Shown one piece after another: positions 16,519-25,306 of a stretch of 64,000 nt of DNA. The stretch is taken from positions 1 through 64,000 of the forward strand of contig NZ_JAHCAP010000021.1 of assembly GCF_019634815.1 (NCBI RefSeq), in the 5' to 3' direction. Source of the DNA: Dokdonella sp. Its GTDB lineage: Bacteria; Pseudomonadota; Gammaproteobacteria; Xanthomonadales; Rhodanobacteraceae. Made by a program: the position numbers and the translations under genes. The notes beneath the pieces are model-generated. The model did no database searches. It was not told the DNA's origin and saw only the letters and a list, made by a program, of their open reading frames with translations. Within the stretch, counting starts at the first letter, position 1. Each line of letters starts with the position of its first letter.

Positions 16519-17991
16519 TTACGAGCAGGGGCCCGCAGCGCAAGAACGGCTCGCACGGTGACGGAACAGGCCGCTGTAGTTGGCCATGACACCGCCGCTG
16601 ACGTTCGAGTTGATCACGTTGTAGACCTCGAAGCCCGTGGCCGGGAGGCCGCGGAGCTGCGTGCCATTGGCCGCTGCGCGCATCACGTGCGTGCCCGAGT
16701 TGCCACTGGCAAGGTCAAGACGGATCCAGCCTGCCGAAGCAAACGGAGGAACGTTGAAGGTGAGCTTCGAGCCCAACACGCCCGAGCTGACGCCAGCATT
16801 CGGATCGGCCGGATCAAGATAGCTGATCACGTTCACTTCGTACGGCAGCGACGACGGCTCGACGTCAACCGGCGGACTCGGCGACCAGTCGCAGTCGCTG
16901 CCCGGGGTCGGGTTCGAAGGATCGCAATCCTGCGGGATGATCGTCTGCTCTTCCTGGTCATACTGCTGCAGGATGACTTCGACGTTCGAGACCTTGTTGA
17001 AGACCTGGACAAACGGCGCAATCGCCGGGCCAGCGCCCACATAGAAGGGATCGACGTAGAAGCGCTTGGTCGGGAACGTGACAACCCAGTCCGTCGCGGC
17101 GCCGATGCCCGGAGCCGTGAGGTACTCGTTGTACAGCGTGTCCGACTGGTACAGCGCGCTGACCGCATCCGCACCGGTCGTGTACGCGCTGTAGTCAAGC
17201 GTCAGCAGCGCACCGGCGTTGAAGATGTAGGACGTGAAGTTGTCGTAGCTCTGCAGCGACGGCAGGGTGTCGCCCGAACGGGTGACGTACGGCGAGATGA
17301 AGAAGCCGTCGATCGCGTCGGCGTCGTAGCCGAAGAACGTACCCTGGCCGACATTGACGATCGCGCCCGAACCAAACAGCGTGCCGGTCGGAGCAACGAC
17401 GTCGGTATTGGCGATGACCGAGTTGCCGATCAGCGAGGTATCGCACTCCGGATGACCGGTGGAGTCATGCAGCACCGTATCGAACAGGTCGGTGTTCGGC
17501 GGGATGTCGCCCATCTGGATCATTTCCAGATAGCCTTCACGCGTACGCGTGATGCTGGTCGGCGCGCCGTCCTTCGGACCAATCGTGCCGTCAAACGTGT
17601 AGGTACGGAACGCCTGCGGCACGCCCGCCTTGAACAGCGGGTAGGTGCAGCTGTTGTCGAAAGTCTTGATGCCGGCGCCGCCGTCTTCGTCGGTCAGCTG
17701 CACCACCGCACCCGTCCACACGTCATTCGGCGACAGGTACAGGTTGAAGTCGAGGACTTCGCGGCTGTTGTAGCCTTCGAGGAAGCGGACCTTGACAATC
17801 TTGGCGTTGACATCGTCCGTATTGACGACCGAGACCAGGGTGTCCTGGCCCTTGTTGACCGTGAAATACGGATAGATGAGAACCTGTCCGAGACCGTCGG
17901 GATTGAGTTCGACGGCACTCGCCAGGCTCGCGAAGCCAGCGACGCCAGCAATGCCGGCGACGACAGCCATCGTCAAGCTGTTCTTTTTCAT
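16519..17991 (-). CDS. abundant-looking exported protein of unknown function
   Basis: 490 aa with a signal peptide (MKKNSLTMAVVAGIAGVAGFASLASA). It starts at ATG 17991 with AGGAG 7 bases upstream; the frame is open to 18165 without a ribosome binding site. The mature start VELNPDGLGQVLIYPYFTVN is followed by a beta-rich region (DTLVSVVNTDDVNAKIVKVRF, EVLDFNLYLSPNDVWTGAV). Near the C-terminus are PQDCDPSNPTPGSDCD and a final CAAGPC. No catalytic motif is visible. Strongly biased codon choice, an excellent ribosome binding site and a strong terminator suggest a highly expressed surface or secreted protein (inference). I do not recognise the family by name. Confidence 0.78.
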   Translation of the reverse strand: MKKNSLTMAVVAGIAGVAGFASLASAVELNPDGLGQVLIYPYFTVNKGQDTLVSVVNTDDVNAKIVKVRFLEGYNSREVLDFNLYLSPNDVWTGAVVQLTDEDGGAGIKTFDNSCTYPLFKAGVPQAFRTYTFDGTIGPKDGAPTSITRTREGYLEMIQMGDIPPNTDLFDTVLHDSTGHPECDTSLIGNSVIANTDVVAPTGTLFGSGAIVNVGQGTFFGYDADAIDGFFISPYVTRSGDTLPSLQSYDNFTSYIFNAGALLTLDYSAYTTGADAVSALYQSDTLYNEYLTAPGIGAATDWVVTFPTKRFYVDPFYVGAGPAIAPFVQVFNKVSNVEVILQQYDQEEQTIIPQDCDPSNPTPGSDCDWSPSPPVDVEPSSLPYEVNVISYLDPADPNAGVSSGVLGSKLTFNVPPFASAGWIRLDLASGNSGTHVMRAAANGTQLRGLPATGFEVYNVINSNVSGGVMANYSGLFRHRASRSCAAGPCS

Positions 17992-18174
17992 CGCAACACT
18001 CCTAAATTTTTGACCACAGGGCTTTTTGCTTTTACCGCCCCCTTGCACCGGCCGGAAGTCAATCGACACCGCACAAGCCAAGCCAAGGTCAGGCAACAGC
18101 AGCGCCATGTTAAGACAAAGGAAACCCGTTCCGCAATCCCCTGCCCCTGCCACAAGCGCTTTCAATCAATTCAA

Positions 18175-18585
18175 TCAGTTAGGCAGGAAGTACCACTGCC
18201 CGTCCACGCGGATCCATGTTTCCGATTGGACACTCTCGTTTTCGGCCTTGCGCCCGCCCATGCCGGGCGCCGCAATCGTATAGAGCACATTGACGCCGAC
18301 GATGCAGCGATCCCCGTCACAGGTCTTGTCCTTGAAGCTCGCCGCCGTCCACTGAATCGGTCGATTGTTCATTGCCGCGGCATATTTCTCGCGCGACTGC
18401 GTCGCCCGGTAGCCGGGCGTGAAATAGTCATAGGCCTTTTCAGCCTCGTGTGCGATGAGATAGTTCCAGCGCTCGACCGAGCGCTTGTCGACCATGTCGG
18501 GGCTGCTCTTGTCCGTGCAGCCCGCCACGGCGAGCAGCAGGACTCCGAAGGCAAGGTACGCGAGTTTGCGCGGTTCAATGTTCAC
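18175..18585 (-). CDS. small lipoprotein downstream of gspD
   Basis: 136 aa. Signal peptide with lipobox LAVAGC (Cys ~23), then a compact soluble domain (WNYLIAHEAEKAYDYFTPGYRATQSREKY, DKTCDGDRCIVGVNVLYTI, ETWIRVDGQWYFLPN) whose helix-then-curved-sheet pattern recalls NTF2-like folds. GTG 18585 is preferred because AGGAG lies 7 bases upstream; it overlaps the gspD end by 11 bases, so it is the last gene of the T2SS operon. Position next to the secretin gene makes a pilotin-like or accessory role possible, but there is no sequence evidence for that. Confidence 0.75.
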   Translation of the reverse strand: MNIEPRKLAYLAFGVLLLAVAGCTDKSSPDMVDKRSVERWNYLIAHEAEKAYDYFTPGYRATQSREKYAAAMNNRPIQWTAASFKDKTCDGDRCIVGVNVLYTIAAPGMGGRKAENESVQSETWIRVDGQWYFLPN

Positions 18586-20947
18586 GCTTGGGCTCCTGCG
18601 AAGCGGGGAGTGGATCGTGTTCGGGATGCATTGCGTCCGATGTATCTGTTGCGGGGGCCGGCTCAGTCGTCGCCTGCATACGCGGTCGCAGCGGCTTGAG
18701 CGATTCGAATTGCTTGATGTAGTCCTCGGTAACCTGACGCGCCTCGTCGCTGTTGTTGATCACGCGCGGCGTGATCAGCACGATCAGTTCGGTGCGGTTG
18801 GTGCTCTTGTTGGTGGAGCCGAACAGGCGACGCAGGATCGGCACCTTGCTGATGCCCGGCACGCTCGAATCACTATCCTGACGCACTTCCTTGATCAGGC
18901 CGCCGAGCAGCAGGGTCTGACCGCTCTGCACCGCAACCGAAGTCTGGAACTGACGCTGCGCAATCGGCGGGTTGCCGCTCGAATTGGTTGCGGCGCCCGG
19001 CGTGCTGACCTGTTGATCGATATCCAGATACACGAGGCCGCCCGGATTGACGCGCGGCAGAACGCTGAGCGTCACACCGGTGCTCAGATACTGTACCGAT
19101 CCGGTCATGCCGCTGCCGTACATGTTCTGCGTACCGTTGTTGTTGTTCACGTTGCCATACGTGCCAAGACCGTTGTAGTAGGTCTGTACGACCGGAATCT
19201 GATCCCCCACCTGCAGCGAGGCTTCCTGGTTGTTGTTGACCACCAGCGATGGCGCCGACAAGGTCTTGGCCACGCCCGAGGATTCAAGCGCGCTGATGGC
19301 GACCTGGAACTTGCTGTTGAGAAACGAGTAGAAAAAACTCGCGGCGCCCGCTCCCGGGCCAGCGGCACCGACCGTGCTGCCGGTGCGATGGTAGGGGTTG
19401 GGATAGCGCCACTCGCTGTGCGGATTGTCGTAGACGCCCGGCGCGGTCTTGAGGTTGCCCAGCCACCACTGAACACCGTACTTGAGCCCGTCGGTGAGAC
19501 TCACTTCGAGGATGCGCGCCTCGATCTGCACCTGCAGCGGCGGCGTATCCAGACGGCGGATCGCGGCCTGCATCTGCTCCCACTCGAACGGCTGGGCCAT
19601 GATCATCAGCTGGTTGTTTTCCTCGATTGCCGAGATGCGGATATCGGTTTCCTTCTTGCCCGACCCGGCTGCGGCCGCACCGCCCGCAGGCGCCGGGCTG
19701 CTCACCGGCGCCGCCTTCTCCATGTTCGACTGCGGGCGCAGTGAACTGCCGTAGTTCATGCCGCTGTTGAAGCCGCCCATGCCACCCATGCCGCCCATGC
19801 TGTTGAGCGAGGTCGAGCGCAGGCCCGGGCCAACCCGACCCGAGGTCGTGCTGCGATGGGTGCCGCTCGAGGTGCCAAGGAAAATCTGGCTGAGGTAATC
19901 AGCCAGGTCGGGGGCCTTGAGGTTCTTGACGTTGTAGACGTACAGCTGCACCGCGTTCTCGGCACTGCCGCGGTCAAGCCGGTACAACCACTCCTCGGCT
20001 TGCTTGAGATATTCGGGCTGCGGCGTGATTGCGATGATCGAGTTGGTTTCCTCGATCGGCATGAAACGGAACATGCCCGCCAACGGCGACTCGCCCTTCG
20101 AGCCGAACAGGCTGTCGAGATCGGGCATGAGCTTGGCGACGTCGACGTGCTGCATGTTGTAGACGCCGATCGACATGCCCTTGAGCCAATCGACATCGAA
20201 GGTGTCGATGGTGCGCTGGTAGATGTCGAGCTCGGACGGATTGCCGGCCAGCACGAGCAGACTGCGATTGGGGTCGATCTGCACGATCGCCTCGGGCTTG
20301 ACGTAGGGCTTGAGCAGCTTGGCCATCTCCACCGGCGAGATGTAGTGCAGCGGATAGATGCGCAAACCATAACCAGGCATTTCGCTGGCGCCGGCATGCG
20401 GCGTCAGCTTGCCCGGAATCGCATCGCGCGACGGCAGCACGGTGTAGCGGTTGCCTTCATGGACGAGGGCATTGCCGGTCCACGACAAGAGCATCTCCAG
20501 CACCGGCATTGCATCTTCCCGCCGGATCGGCCGCGAGGTCGAATAGGTCACGTTGCCGCCGACGTTCGGCGCAATCGTGTAGTTCTCCTGCAGCATGTCG
20601 CCGAGGATCGCCTTGACTACCGCCTGGATCGGCTGATTCTCGAAATTGAAGGTCACCTGTCCTTCACCGCTGTTGGCCTTGGGCAACGGCTGGTTCTTGT
20701 AGAACTTGGCCGTGCCAAGATCGATTTCCGGCTTGGGCGGCGCGCGGTCGGCCTTGGCCTCGGGTGAAATCGCAATGCCCTCGACGGGTTGGTCGACGGT
20801 CGTTCTCGGCGGCCCCTTGAGAATCGAGTCAGCCGTGAGGATATCGCCGCTATCGGCGTTGGCGCGCACGGACTGCTTGGCGGGCGCGCAACCGACCAGC
20901 AGCGCAAGCGCCAGACTGAGCAGCAAGGTGGAGAGTTTGGATCGCAC
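18575..20947 (-). CDS. gspD: type II secretion system secretin GspD (XpsD-like lipoprotein)
   Basis: 790 aa forming the outer-membrane pore of the T2SS. Signal peptide with lipobox LLVGC (Cys20), as in XpsD, which is itself a lipoprotein. Then an N0 domain (VTFNFENQPIQAVVKAILGD and following), N1-N3 repeats (GLRIYPLHYISPVEMAKLL, IGVYNMQHVDVAKLMPDL, LYVYNVKNLKAPDLADYL) and a Gly/Met/Ser-rich insert. The secretin core follows (SAPSLVVNNNQEASLQVGDQIPV, VLPRVNPGGLVYLDIDQ, GQTLLLGGLIKE, PILRRLFGS, ELIVLITPRVI). Start is GTG 20947 with AGGGAG 7 bases upstream. Last structural gene of the xps-type operon, 12 bases after the xpsN-like gene. Confidence 0.95.
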   Translation of the reverse strand: MRSKLSTLLLSLALALLVGCAPAKQSVRANADSGDILTADSILKGPPRTTVDQPVEGIAISPEAKADRAPPKPEIDLGTAKFYKNQPLPKANSGEGQVTFNFENQPIQAVVKAILGDMLQENYTIAPNVGGNVTYSTSRPIRREDAMPVLEMLLSWTGNALVHEGNRYTVLPSRDAIPGKLTPHAGASEMPGYGLRIYPLHYISPVEMAKLLKPYVKPEAIVQIDPNRSLLVLAGNPSELDIYQRTIDTFDVDWLKGMSIGVYNMQHVDVAKLMPDLDSLFGSKGESPLAGMFRFMPIEETNSIIAITPQPEYLKQAEEWLYRLDRGSAENAVQLYVYNVKNLKAPDLADYLSQIFLGTSSGTHRSTTSGRVGPGLRSTSLNSMGGMGGMGGFNSGMNYGSSLRPQSNMEKAAPVSSPAPAGGAAAAGSGKKETDIRISAIEENNQLMIMAQPFEWEQMQAAIRRLDTPPLQVQIEARILEVSLTDGLKYGVQWWLGNLKTAPGVYDNPHSEWRYPNPYHRTGSTVGAAGPGAGAASFFYSFLNSKFQVAISALESSGVAKTLSAPSLVVNNNQEASLQVGDQIPVVQTYYNGLGTYGNVNNNNGTQNMYGSGMTGSVQYLSTGVTLSVLPRVNPGGLVYLDIDQQVSTPGAATNSSGNPPIAQRQFQTSVAVQSGQTLLLGGLIKEVRQDSDSSVPGISKVPILRRLFGSTNKSTNRTELIVLITPRVINNSDEARQVTEDYIKQFESLKPLRPRMQATTEPAPATDTSDAMHPEHDPLPASQEPKREH

Positions 20948-20959
20948 GTTGTGACTCCC

Positions 20960-21676
20960 TTACTTCTTGTCTGTTTGCGGCGCGTGGACATTGGCCCGAT
21001 TGCGCTCGGCCTCTTCGCGCATCTGACGACGACGCTCTTCGATGCGCTTGGCCAGATCGCCGGCGCTGGCATCGCTTTTTTCATTCCTGGCTGCCGGCGT
21101 GCGTGCCGCCGGCGCCGGCATCTTGCCGCCACCACGTGGATTGGCCGGTGACTTGGCCGCAGCCGCCGCGGTTTCCAGTTCGACCTCGCTTGTTTCGGCC
21201 GCGGCGTTGCGAAACACCGCAACTCGCGGCTTGAGTTCAACCAGGGTCCACGCCGCCTGATCGCCCTCCAGCGGCATTCCGACCTTGATACTGACCGGCT
21301 GGTTCCGCGCCTTGTCCAACAGCATCGCCACTCGCACGTGATTGACCTCGTCGATGATCACGCCAGTGAGCTGGACATTGAGCGGATTTGCGGGCGGCGC
21401 GGCATCATCGGCACTGGCGGCATCCAGCGGCGAAGGCTGCCGGTCGGCATTGAACAAGGGATGCGCATCGATCGCGGCGTATGCGCCTGCCGCCGGCATC
21501 TGCAAGGGCCGCTGGTCAATCGTCGGCAAGGCACGTGCCTCGTCTTCTTCGGCCGCAGCGCCACCCCAGCGCACGCCACGCCCAAGACCGGCGTACTGCA
21601 CCACAAGCAGCAACAGCAACACGCCACAGGCGGTGGCGAGTACCTTGGTCGTCCAGCGGGCGGCGTGGTCGTTCAC
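20960..21676 (-). CDS. xpsN: type II secretion protein GspC/XpsN-like
   Basis: 238 aa, one N-terminal membrane helix (VLATACGVLLLLLVVQYAGL), a variable linker, then an HR-type beta domain (NPLNVQLTGVIIDEVNHVRVAML to LKPRVAVFRN, about 97-158) as in GspC, and a charged C-terminal tail predicted helical (DLAKRIEERRRQMREEAER). In the Xanthomonas xps operon this slot is XpsN, which does the GspC job of linking the inner-membrane platform to the secretin. No PDZ domain. GTG 21676 overlaps the gspM stop as GTGA. Confidence 0.8.
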   Translation of the reverse strand: MNDHAARWTTKVLATACGVLLLLLVVQYAGLGRGVRWGGAAAEEDEARALPTIDQRPLQMPAAGAYAAIDAHPLFNADRQPSPLDAASADDAAPPANPLNVQLTGVIIDEVNHVRVAMLLDKARNQPVSIKVGMPLEGDQAAWTLVELKPRVAVFRNAAAETSEVELETAAAAAKSPANPRGGGKMPAPAARTPAARNEKSDASAGDLAKRIEERRRQMREEAERNRANVHAPQTDKK

Positions 21677-22281
21677 TTGGTCTTGCCCGGTTCGCGCAGA
21701 TAGCCCGACAGATTGAAGCGCACATCCAGCGGCGTCACCGGCGCCTTGGCTCCCGGTGGCGCATAGGTCTGCTGCTTGTAGATCATGACCTGATCGACGA
21801 ACAGATACGGTTTGCCGCTTTCCAGATCCTGCAGGATGGCAGCGAGTGGTTCCAGATCGCAGCGCAGCCGCGCCTGTACCGTGACGCGCTTGTAGATTTC
21901 CTCTTCGCCCCCGGCGTAGCTCTGGGTGCCATTGTTCTGGCAGCGGGCCTCGTTCTTCACATGGTCGTTCATCGCCTGCTTGAGGCGCTGGATCAATGCG
22001 GCTTCGGCGGCATTGCGATCGGCTTCGGGCATGAAGGCCTGATTGCCCTGTTCGTAGGCCTTGACCTCGGCGAGCCGCTTGTCAATGTCCGGCTTCTGCT
22101 CGATCGTGCGGCTGTAACGCGCATGTTGATCACGCAGATCCTGCATGTCGCTGGAAAACTGCAGCTGCGGCGCGACGAACCACCAGTGCACGCCGATCAG
22201 GTACACGAGCAACAGCACGATCAGCAGCAGCACGACCGCAAGCAGACGGCCATCCTTGGGTTGGAAGCGAGGCGTGGCCAT
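21673..22281 (-). CDS. gspM: type II secretion platform protein GspM
   Basis: 202 aa with a single membrane helix (LLAVVLLLIVLLLVYLIGVHWWFVAP) close to the N-terminus, a coiled-coil stretch (MQDLRDQHARYSRTIEQKPDIDKRL) and a ferredoxin-like periplasmic domain with two Cys. Matches XpsM in size, topology and position. It partners with GspL in the inner-membrane platform. ATG 22281 sits one base after the gspL stop. Confidence 0.85.
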   Translation of the reverse strand: MATPRFQPKDGRLLAVVLLLIVLLLVYLIGVHWWFVAPQLQFSSDMQDLRDQHARYSRTIEQKPDIDKRLAEVKAYEQGNQAFMPEADRNAAEAALIQRLKQAMNDHVKNEARCQNNGTQSYAGGEEEIYKRVTVQARLRCDLEPLAAILQDLESGKPYLFVDQVMIYKQQTYAPPGAKAPVTPLDVRFNLSGYLREPGKTK

Positions 22282-22282
22282 C

Positions 22283-23647
22283 TCAGGGCTCCTTCCTGGG
22301 CGGCCTTTCGCGCTGCCGTGGCGCAGCTGCCTTGTCCGTCTTGGCCGCAGCGGTACGCGGCGCCGGCGCAAGTTTGGCCGGCGCGGACGCCTGATTGGAC
22401 CTGACAGCTTCGCCCGCGGGCTGGCCTTTGGTCGCCGCATCCTGTTGCGCAGCCTGCTTGGCGGCAACGTCCGGGGAACCTTGGCCCGCGGTGTCCGGCG
22501 CGGCGGTCGCCGCCGCGCCCGGTTGCGGGTTGCATTCCTTGAGCTCGGCGTTGATCTGGAAGCGCTCCTTGCCGGTGCGCGGATCGGGTTGCACCTGGCC
22601 TTGAAAGCCGGGATTGCCCAGACACGGCGATGCGCCCAGCAGGGCGATCAGCTTGGCGGCTTCGGTGGCCTGCCCCTGGATCTGCACCTGCTTGCTCTCG
22701 ATTTGCAGGCGCTCGAGATAGGCATCGAGCGGCAGGCGCTCGGTGATGTCGTCGATGAGTCCAACCACGGTTGGGCCCTTGCGCTTGCGATCAGCGAGAA
22801 AGTTCGCCCCAACGATCGATTCGGTGAGCGTTTTCCTCAATGCGGCGACCTGCTTGGCCTGCTTGGCCGCATCGTCGACCTCGATCCGCATCGCATCGAT
22901 TGCCGCGGCCCGGTTGGCCAACGACTCATCCATGTTGAGCACGAGCAGAAGCAGGGCCGCAGCGGCGAGGCCAAGATTGAGCGGCAGGCGCAGATTGCGG
23001 CGCTGCGTGCGCTTCTCGGACGGCAATAGATTGACATGACGGCGCGTCGCTCCGGCAGCGGCGCGCCACGCGTCGACGCCGTCGAACGGCGCAATTCCGG
23101 CCGGCAAAGCCGCCAGCTCGGCGTCGAGCCTGGCGCGTGGCATCAGCACCAGTTCCACCTGGGCGGTGCGGCTGGCATGGTCTTCGCTGATCACGCGGCT
23201 GTCGAAATACACCTGGTCGGCCTTGAACGGCGTCTGCCGATCCATCTCGAAAGTCAGCACCTGCGACAGATTGTCGGTAGCAGCCGACGGCAGGGTGAGC
23301 ACGCGCGCAAGGACACGCTGGCTGTCGATGCAGAAAACGCTGCGCAGATTCGCGTCATCGATTGCGGCGCGCAATTGGCGAAACTGCGCGGCCTGCACCT
23401 CGGCGGGCTGGTCAAGCTCGATGCGACCGTGTTCGCTGATCTCATTGCCTCGATCACGCCAGACGACCAAGGCCCCGCCCTCGTGTCCGACCAGCAGGGT
23501 CTCGGCGCGATCGGCCAGGAACACGCGCCAGCGCGCAGGCAGGCACGCCAACAGTTCGCGCCCCCACCACGCGAAGAAGCGCGGCAGGGGCGTCTTGGCA
23601 AGGCGCGTGCGCGCACGCGCGATCAGTCGGTCGACAGTCGGATTCAC
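22283..23647 (-). CDS. gspL: type II secretion platform protein GspL
   Basis: 454 aa. Cytoplasmic actin-like domain (VFLADRAETLLVGHEGGALVVWRD onwards), a PilN-like transition with TRRHVNLLPSEKRTQRRN just before the membrane helix (LPLNLGLAAAALLLLVLNM, near 245), and a periplasmic coiled coil and ferredoxin-like domain. It recruits the ATPase GspE to the membrane. Unusually, it ends with ~90 residues rich in Ala, Gln, Pro and Lys after CNPQPGAAATAAP, not needed for the known fold. GTG 23647, four bases after the gspK stop. Confidence 0.88.
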   Translation of the reverse strand: MNPTVDRLIARARTRLAKTPLPRFFAWWGRELLACLPARWRVFLADRAETLLVGHEGGALVVWRDRGNEISEHGRIELDQPAEVQAAQFRQLRAAIDDANLRSVFCIDSQRVLARVLTLPSAATDNLSQVLTFEMDRQTPFKADQVYFDSRVISEDHASRTAQVELVLMPRARLDAELAALPAGIAPFDGVDAWRAAAGATRRHVNLLPSEKRTQRRNLRLPLNLGLAAAALLLLVLNMDESLANRAAAIDAMRIEVDDAAKQAKQVAALRKTLTESIVGANFLADRKRKGPTVVGLIDDITERLPLDAYLERLQIESKQVQIQGQATEAAKLIALLGASPCLGNPGFQGQVQPDPRTGKERFQINAELKECNPQPGAAATAAPDTAGQGSPDVAAKQAAQQDAATKGQPAGEAVRSNQASAPAKLAPAPRTAAAKTDKAAAPRQRERPPRKEP

Positions 23648-23651
23648 GGCT

Positions 23652-24572
23652 TCAGGAATTTTCCCCGTCGCGCCAGCGCAGGATCACGAACGGCCTTCCG
23701 GCCGGATTGACCCCACCCATGCGAATGGTGGCATCCAAGTTCGTGCTGGTGCCATTGGGCAGCCTCGCACGGGACTGCACACTATACGTGACACCCCCGC
23801 CGCCCGTCACGCCACCGATCGAGACCCCGCAAATCGGCTCGGCGGGCCCGGCCGTCTGTCCGGGCTGCATCGCCTGGCGTTGTTCGATGATCTGGCGCGC
23901 GCACTCGGGCGTCATGTCGGGCATGGCCTCGAGCGCTTCGAGCGGAGCGTATTGGGCGTTGGGCATGCTTTGTCCGGTGAAAATCGTCAAGGCCGGTTCG
24001 ACCCGGGTGAACAGCTCATAGTTCATGCCCAGCACCTGCTGCAACTCGGAGACGGTGCTGAACTGTGCGTTGGCCGGGCCATAGGACAATCCGGCGGCCT
24101 TGTAGTCGGGATCCTCGGCGCCATTGAGCGAAGTCTCGTCATCGCCATCGATCCAGTCCTTGACCGCGGCAGCCAGCGCCTCGGCCCTGTCGGGTGGCAC
24201 GCCGCGCGCGGTGAACAGGTTGGTCAGCACTTTGGGATCGGCGCCATTGAGATTGATCTTGCCCGAATCGTCGGTGATGCGGACTTCGACCTCGGCGTCA
24301 CCGAATCCGAACACGTAAGGTCGACCATCGCCCACCCAGCGCAACATCGGATCGGCCTTGCGCATCTCGTAGACGGCAAGGTTCAGGCCCGCCTCGGCCG
24401 CATAGCGAGCCTGGGTGGTGTCGAACATGTGTCGTGCCTGGATGTTTTCGGTCCGCGCGATCAACGCGAAGCTGCCGAGCAGGATCGTCAGCATCGCCAC
24501 CACCCACAGCACGAGCAGAAAGGCGAGACCGCGTTGGCGCGATGGCAGGCCGCTTCCGTGACGCGGGTTCAT
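23652..24572 (-). CDS. gspK: type II secretion minor pseudopilin GspK
   Basis: 306 aa, the largest minor pseudopilin. A short basic leader ends in RQRG, and the mature protein starts LAFLLVLWVVAMLTILLGS; ENIQARHMFDTTQARYAAEAGLNLAVYEM follows. An inserted domain carries KINLNGADPKVLTNL and DWIDGDDE, the acidic calcium-site type signature of GspK. It caps the pseudopilus with GspI and GspJ. ATG 24572 overlaps gspJ as ATGA. Confidence 0.9.
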   Translation of the reverse strand: MNPRHGSGLPSRQRGLAFLLVLWVVAMLTILLGSFALIARTENIQARHMFDTTQARYAAEAGLNLAVYEMRKADPMLRWVGDGRPYVFGFGDAEVEVRITDDSGKINLNGADPKVLTNLFTARGVPPDRAEALAAAVKDWIDGDDETSLNGAEDPDYKAAGLSYGPANAQFSTVSELQQVLGMNYELFTRVEPALTIFTGQSMPNAQYAPLEALEAMPDMTPECARQIIEQRQAMQPGQTAGPAEPICGVSIGGVTGGGGVTYSVQSRARLPNGTSTNLDATIRMGGVNPAGRPFVILRWRDGENS

Positions 24573-25306
24573 TGCCCACGCTCCGTCTGCGGCTGACCGC
24601 GTCGAGGCTGATTCTGGCGTTCGTCCATGCGCATGCCGGGCATGCTGAACGGCGTCGGTCGGCGAACCGCGCCGGCATCGAGCATCAGCGGGATGTCCAT
24701 CACCGGAAACTCGATGCGCGCCTGATCCGACATCCGCAAAACGATGCGCACCATCACCGGCGTGACTCCGGGATCGTCCCACTGGTCGGACCAATCGGTG
24801 AGCTCGCCGTTTTCGTCGATGGTGCGAAATTCGAAATGCCCATCGGCGATCTGGTCAAGCAGCACCGAAGGCTCGTCCTCGACTGGATGGTCAGCCTCGT
24901 AGCCATTGAGCATTTGTGCGGTGAACAGCAGTTCGCGGCCACCGCGGCGATTGCCGGCCAGACTCAGCGTCTGCACATACGGCCCGCCCTTGGACAGATA
25001 GCCAGGCATCGGCGCGACGAAACGCATGAAGTCCCGCCGGCCGTCGAACACGAAATTGGAACCGGTATTGTCATCGCGCGCAAACGCCAGTGGCATGATG
25101 CGGCTGACCTGATGGCGGATGAATTCCTGCGCCACGCGCAGGCGACTGGTGCGGTCGATTGCGAGCTCGCCCGAGTGCATTGCGCGTACCGCGGTGCGGA
25201 TCGCGCCGACGCTGCCAGCCAGCAAGACTGCCAACAGCAGCAAGGCCAGCATCACCTCAAGCAAGGTGAAGCCGCGCGTGATCACTGGGCGCACCGGAGT
25301 ACGCAT
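24569..25306 (-). CDS. gspJ: type II secretion minor pseudopilin GspJ
   Basis: 245 aa. Prepilin cleavage site TRG/FTLLEVMLALLLLAVLLAGS right after an 11-residue basic leader, then RLRVAQEFIRHQVSRIMPLAF and a beta domain, and a Pro/Gln/Arg-rich C-terminal tail (MRMDERQNQPRRGQPQTERG). ATG 25306 shares a base with the gspI stop (TGATG), indicating coupled translation. It forms the tip complex with GspI and GspK. Confidence 0.9.
   Translation of the reverse strand: MRTPVRPVITRGFTLLEVMLALLLLAVLLAGSVGAIRTAVRAMHSGELAIDRTSRLRVAQEFIRHQVSRIMPLAFARDDNTGSNFVFDGRRDFMRFVAPMPGYLSKGGPYVQTLSLAGNRRGGRELLFTAQMLNGYEADHPVEDEPSVLLDQIADGHFEFRTIDENGELTDWSDQWDDPGVTPVMVRIVLRMSDQARIEFPVMDIPLMLDAGAVRRPTPFSMPGMRMDERQNQPRRGQPQTERGQ

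Noticed and set aside
18001..18174. A sigma-54 promoter (TGGCTTGGCTTGTGC on the minus strand) before the 490-aa exported protein.
   Set aside because: GG and GC have the right spacing, but the conserved CACG and TTGC parts are poor. Too weak to list.
16501..18699. A 732-codon plus-strand frame opposite the exported-protein genes.
   Set aside because: Composition is Arg/Val/His/Asp-rich without any domain, and it covers an intrinsic terminator and several ribosome binding sites of minus-strand genes. Treated as an antisense shadow.
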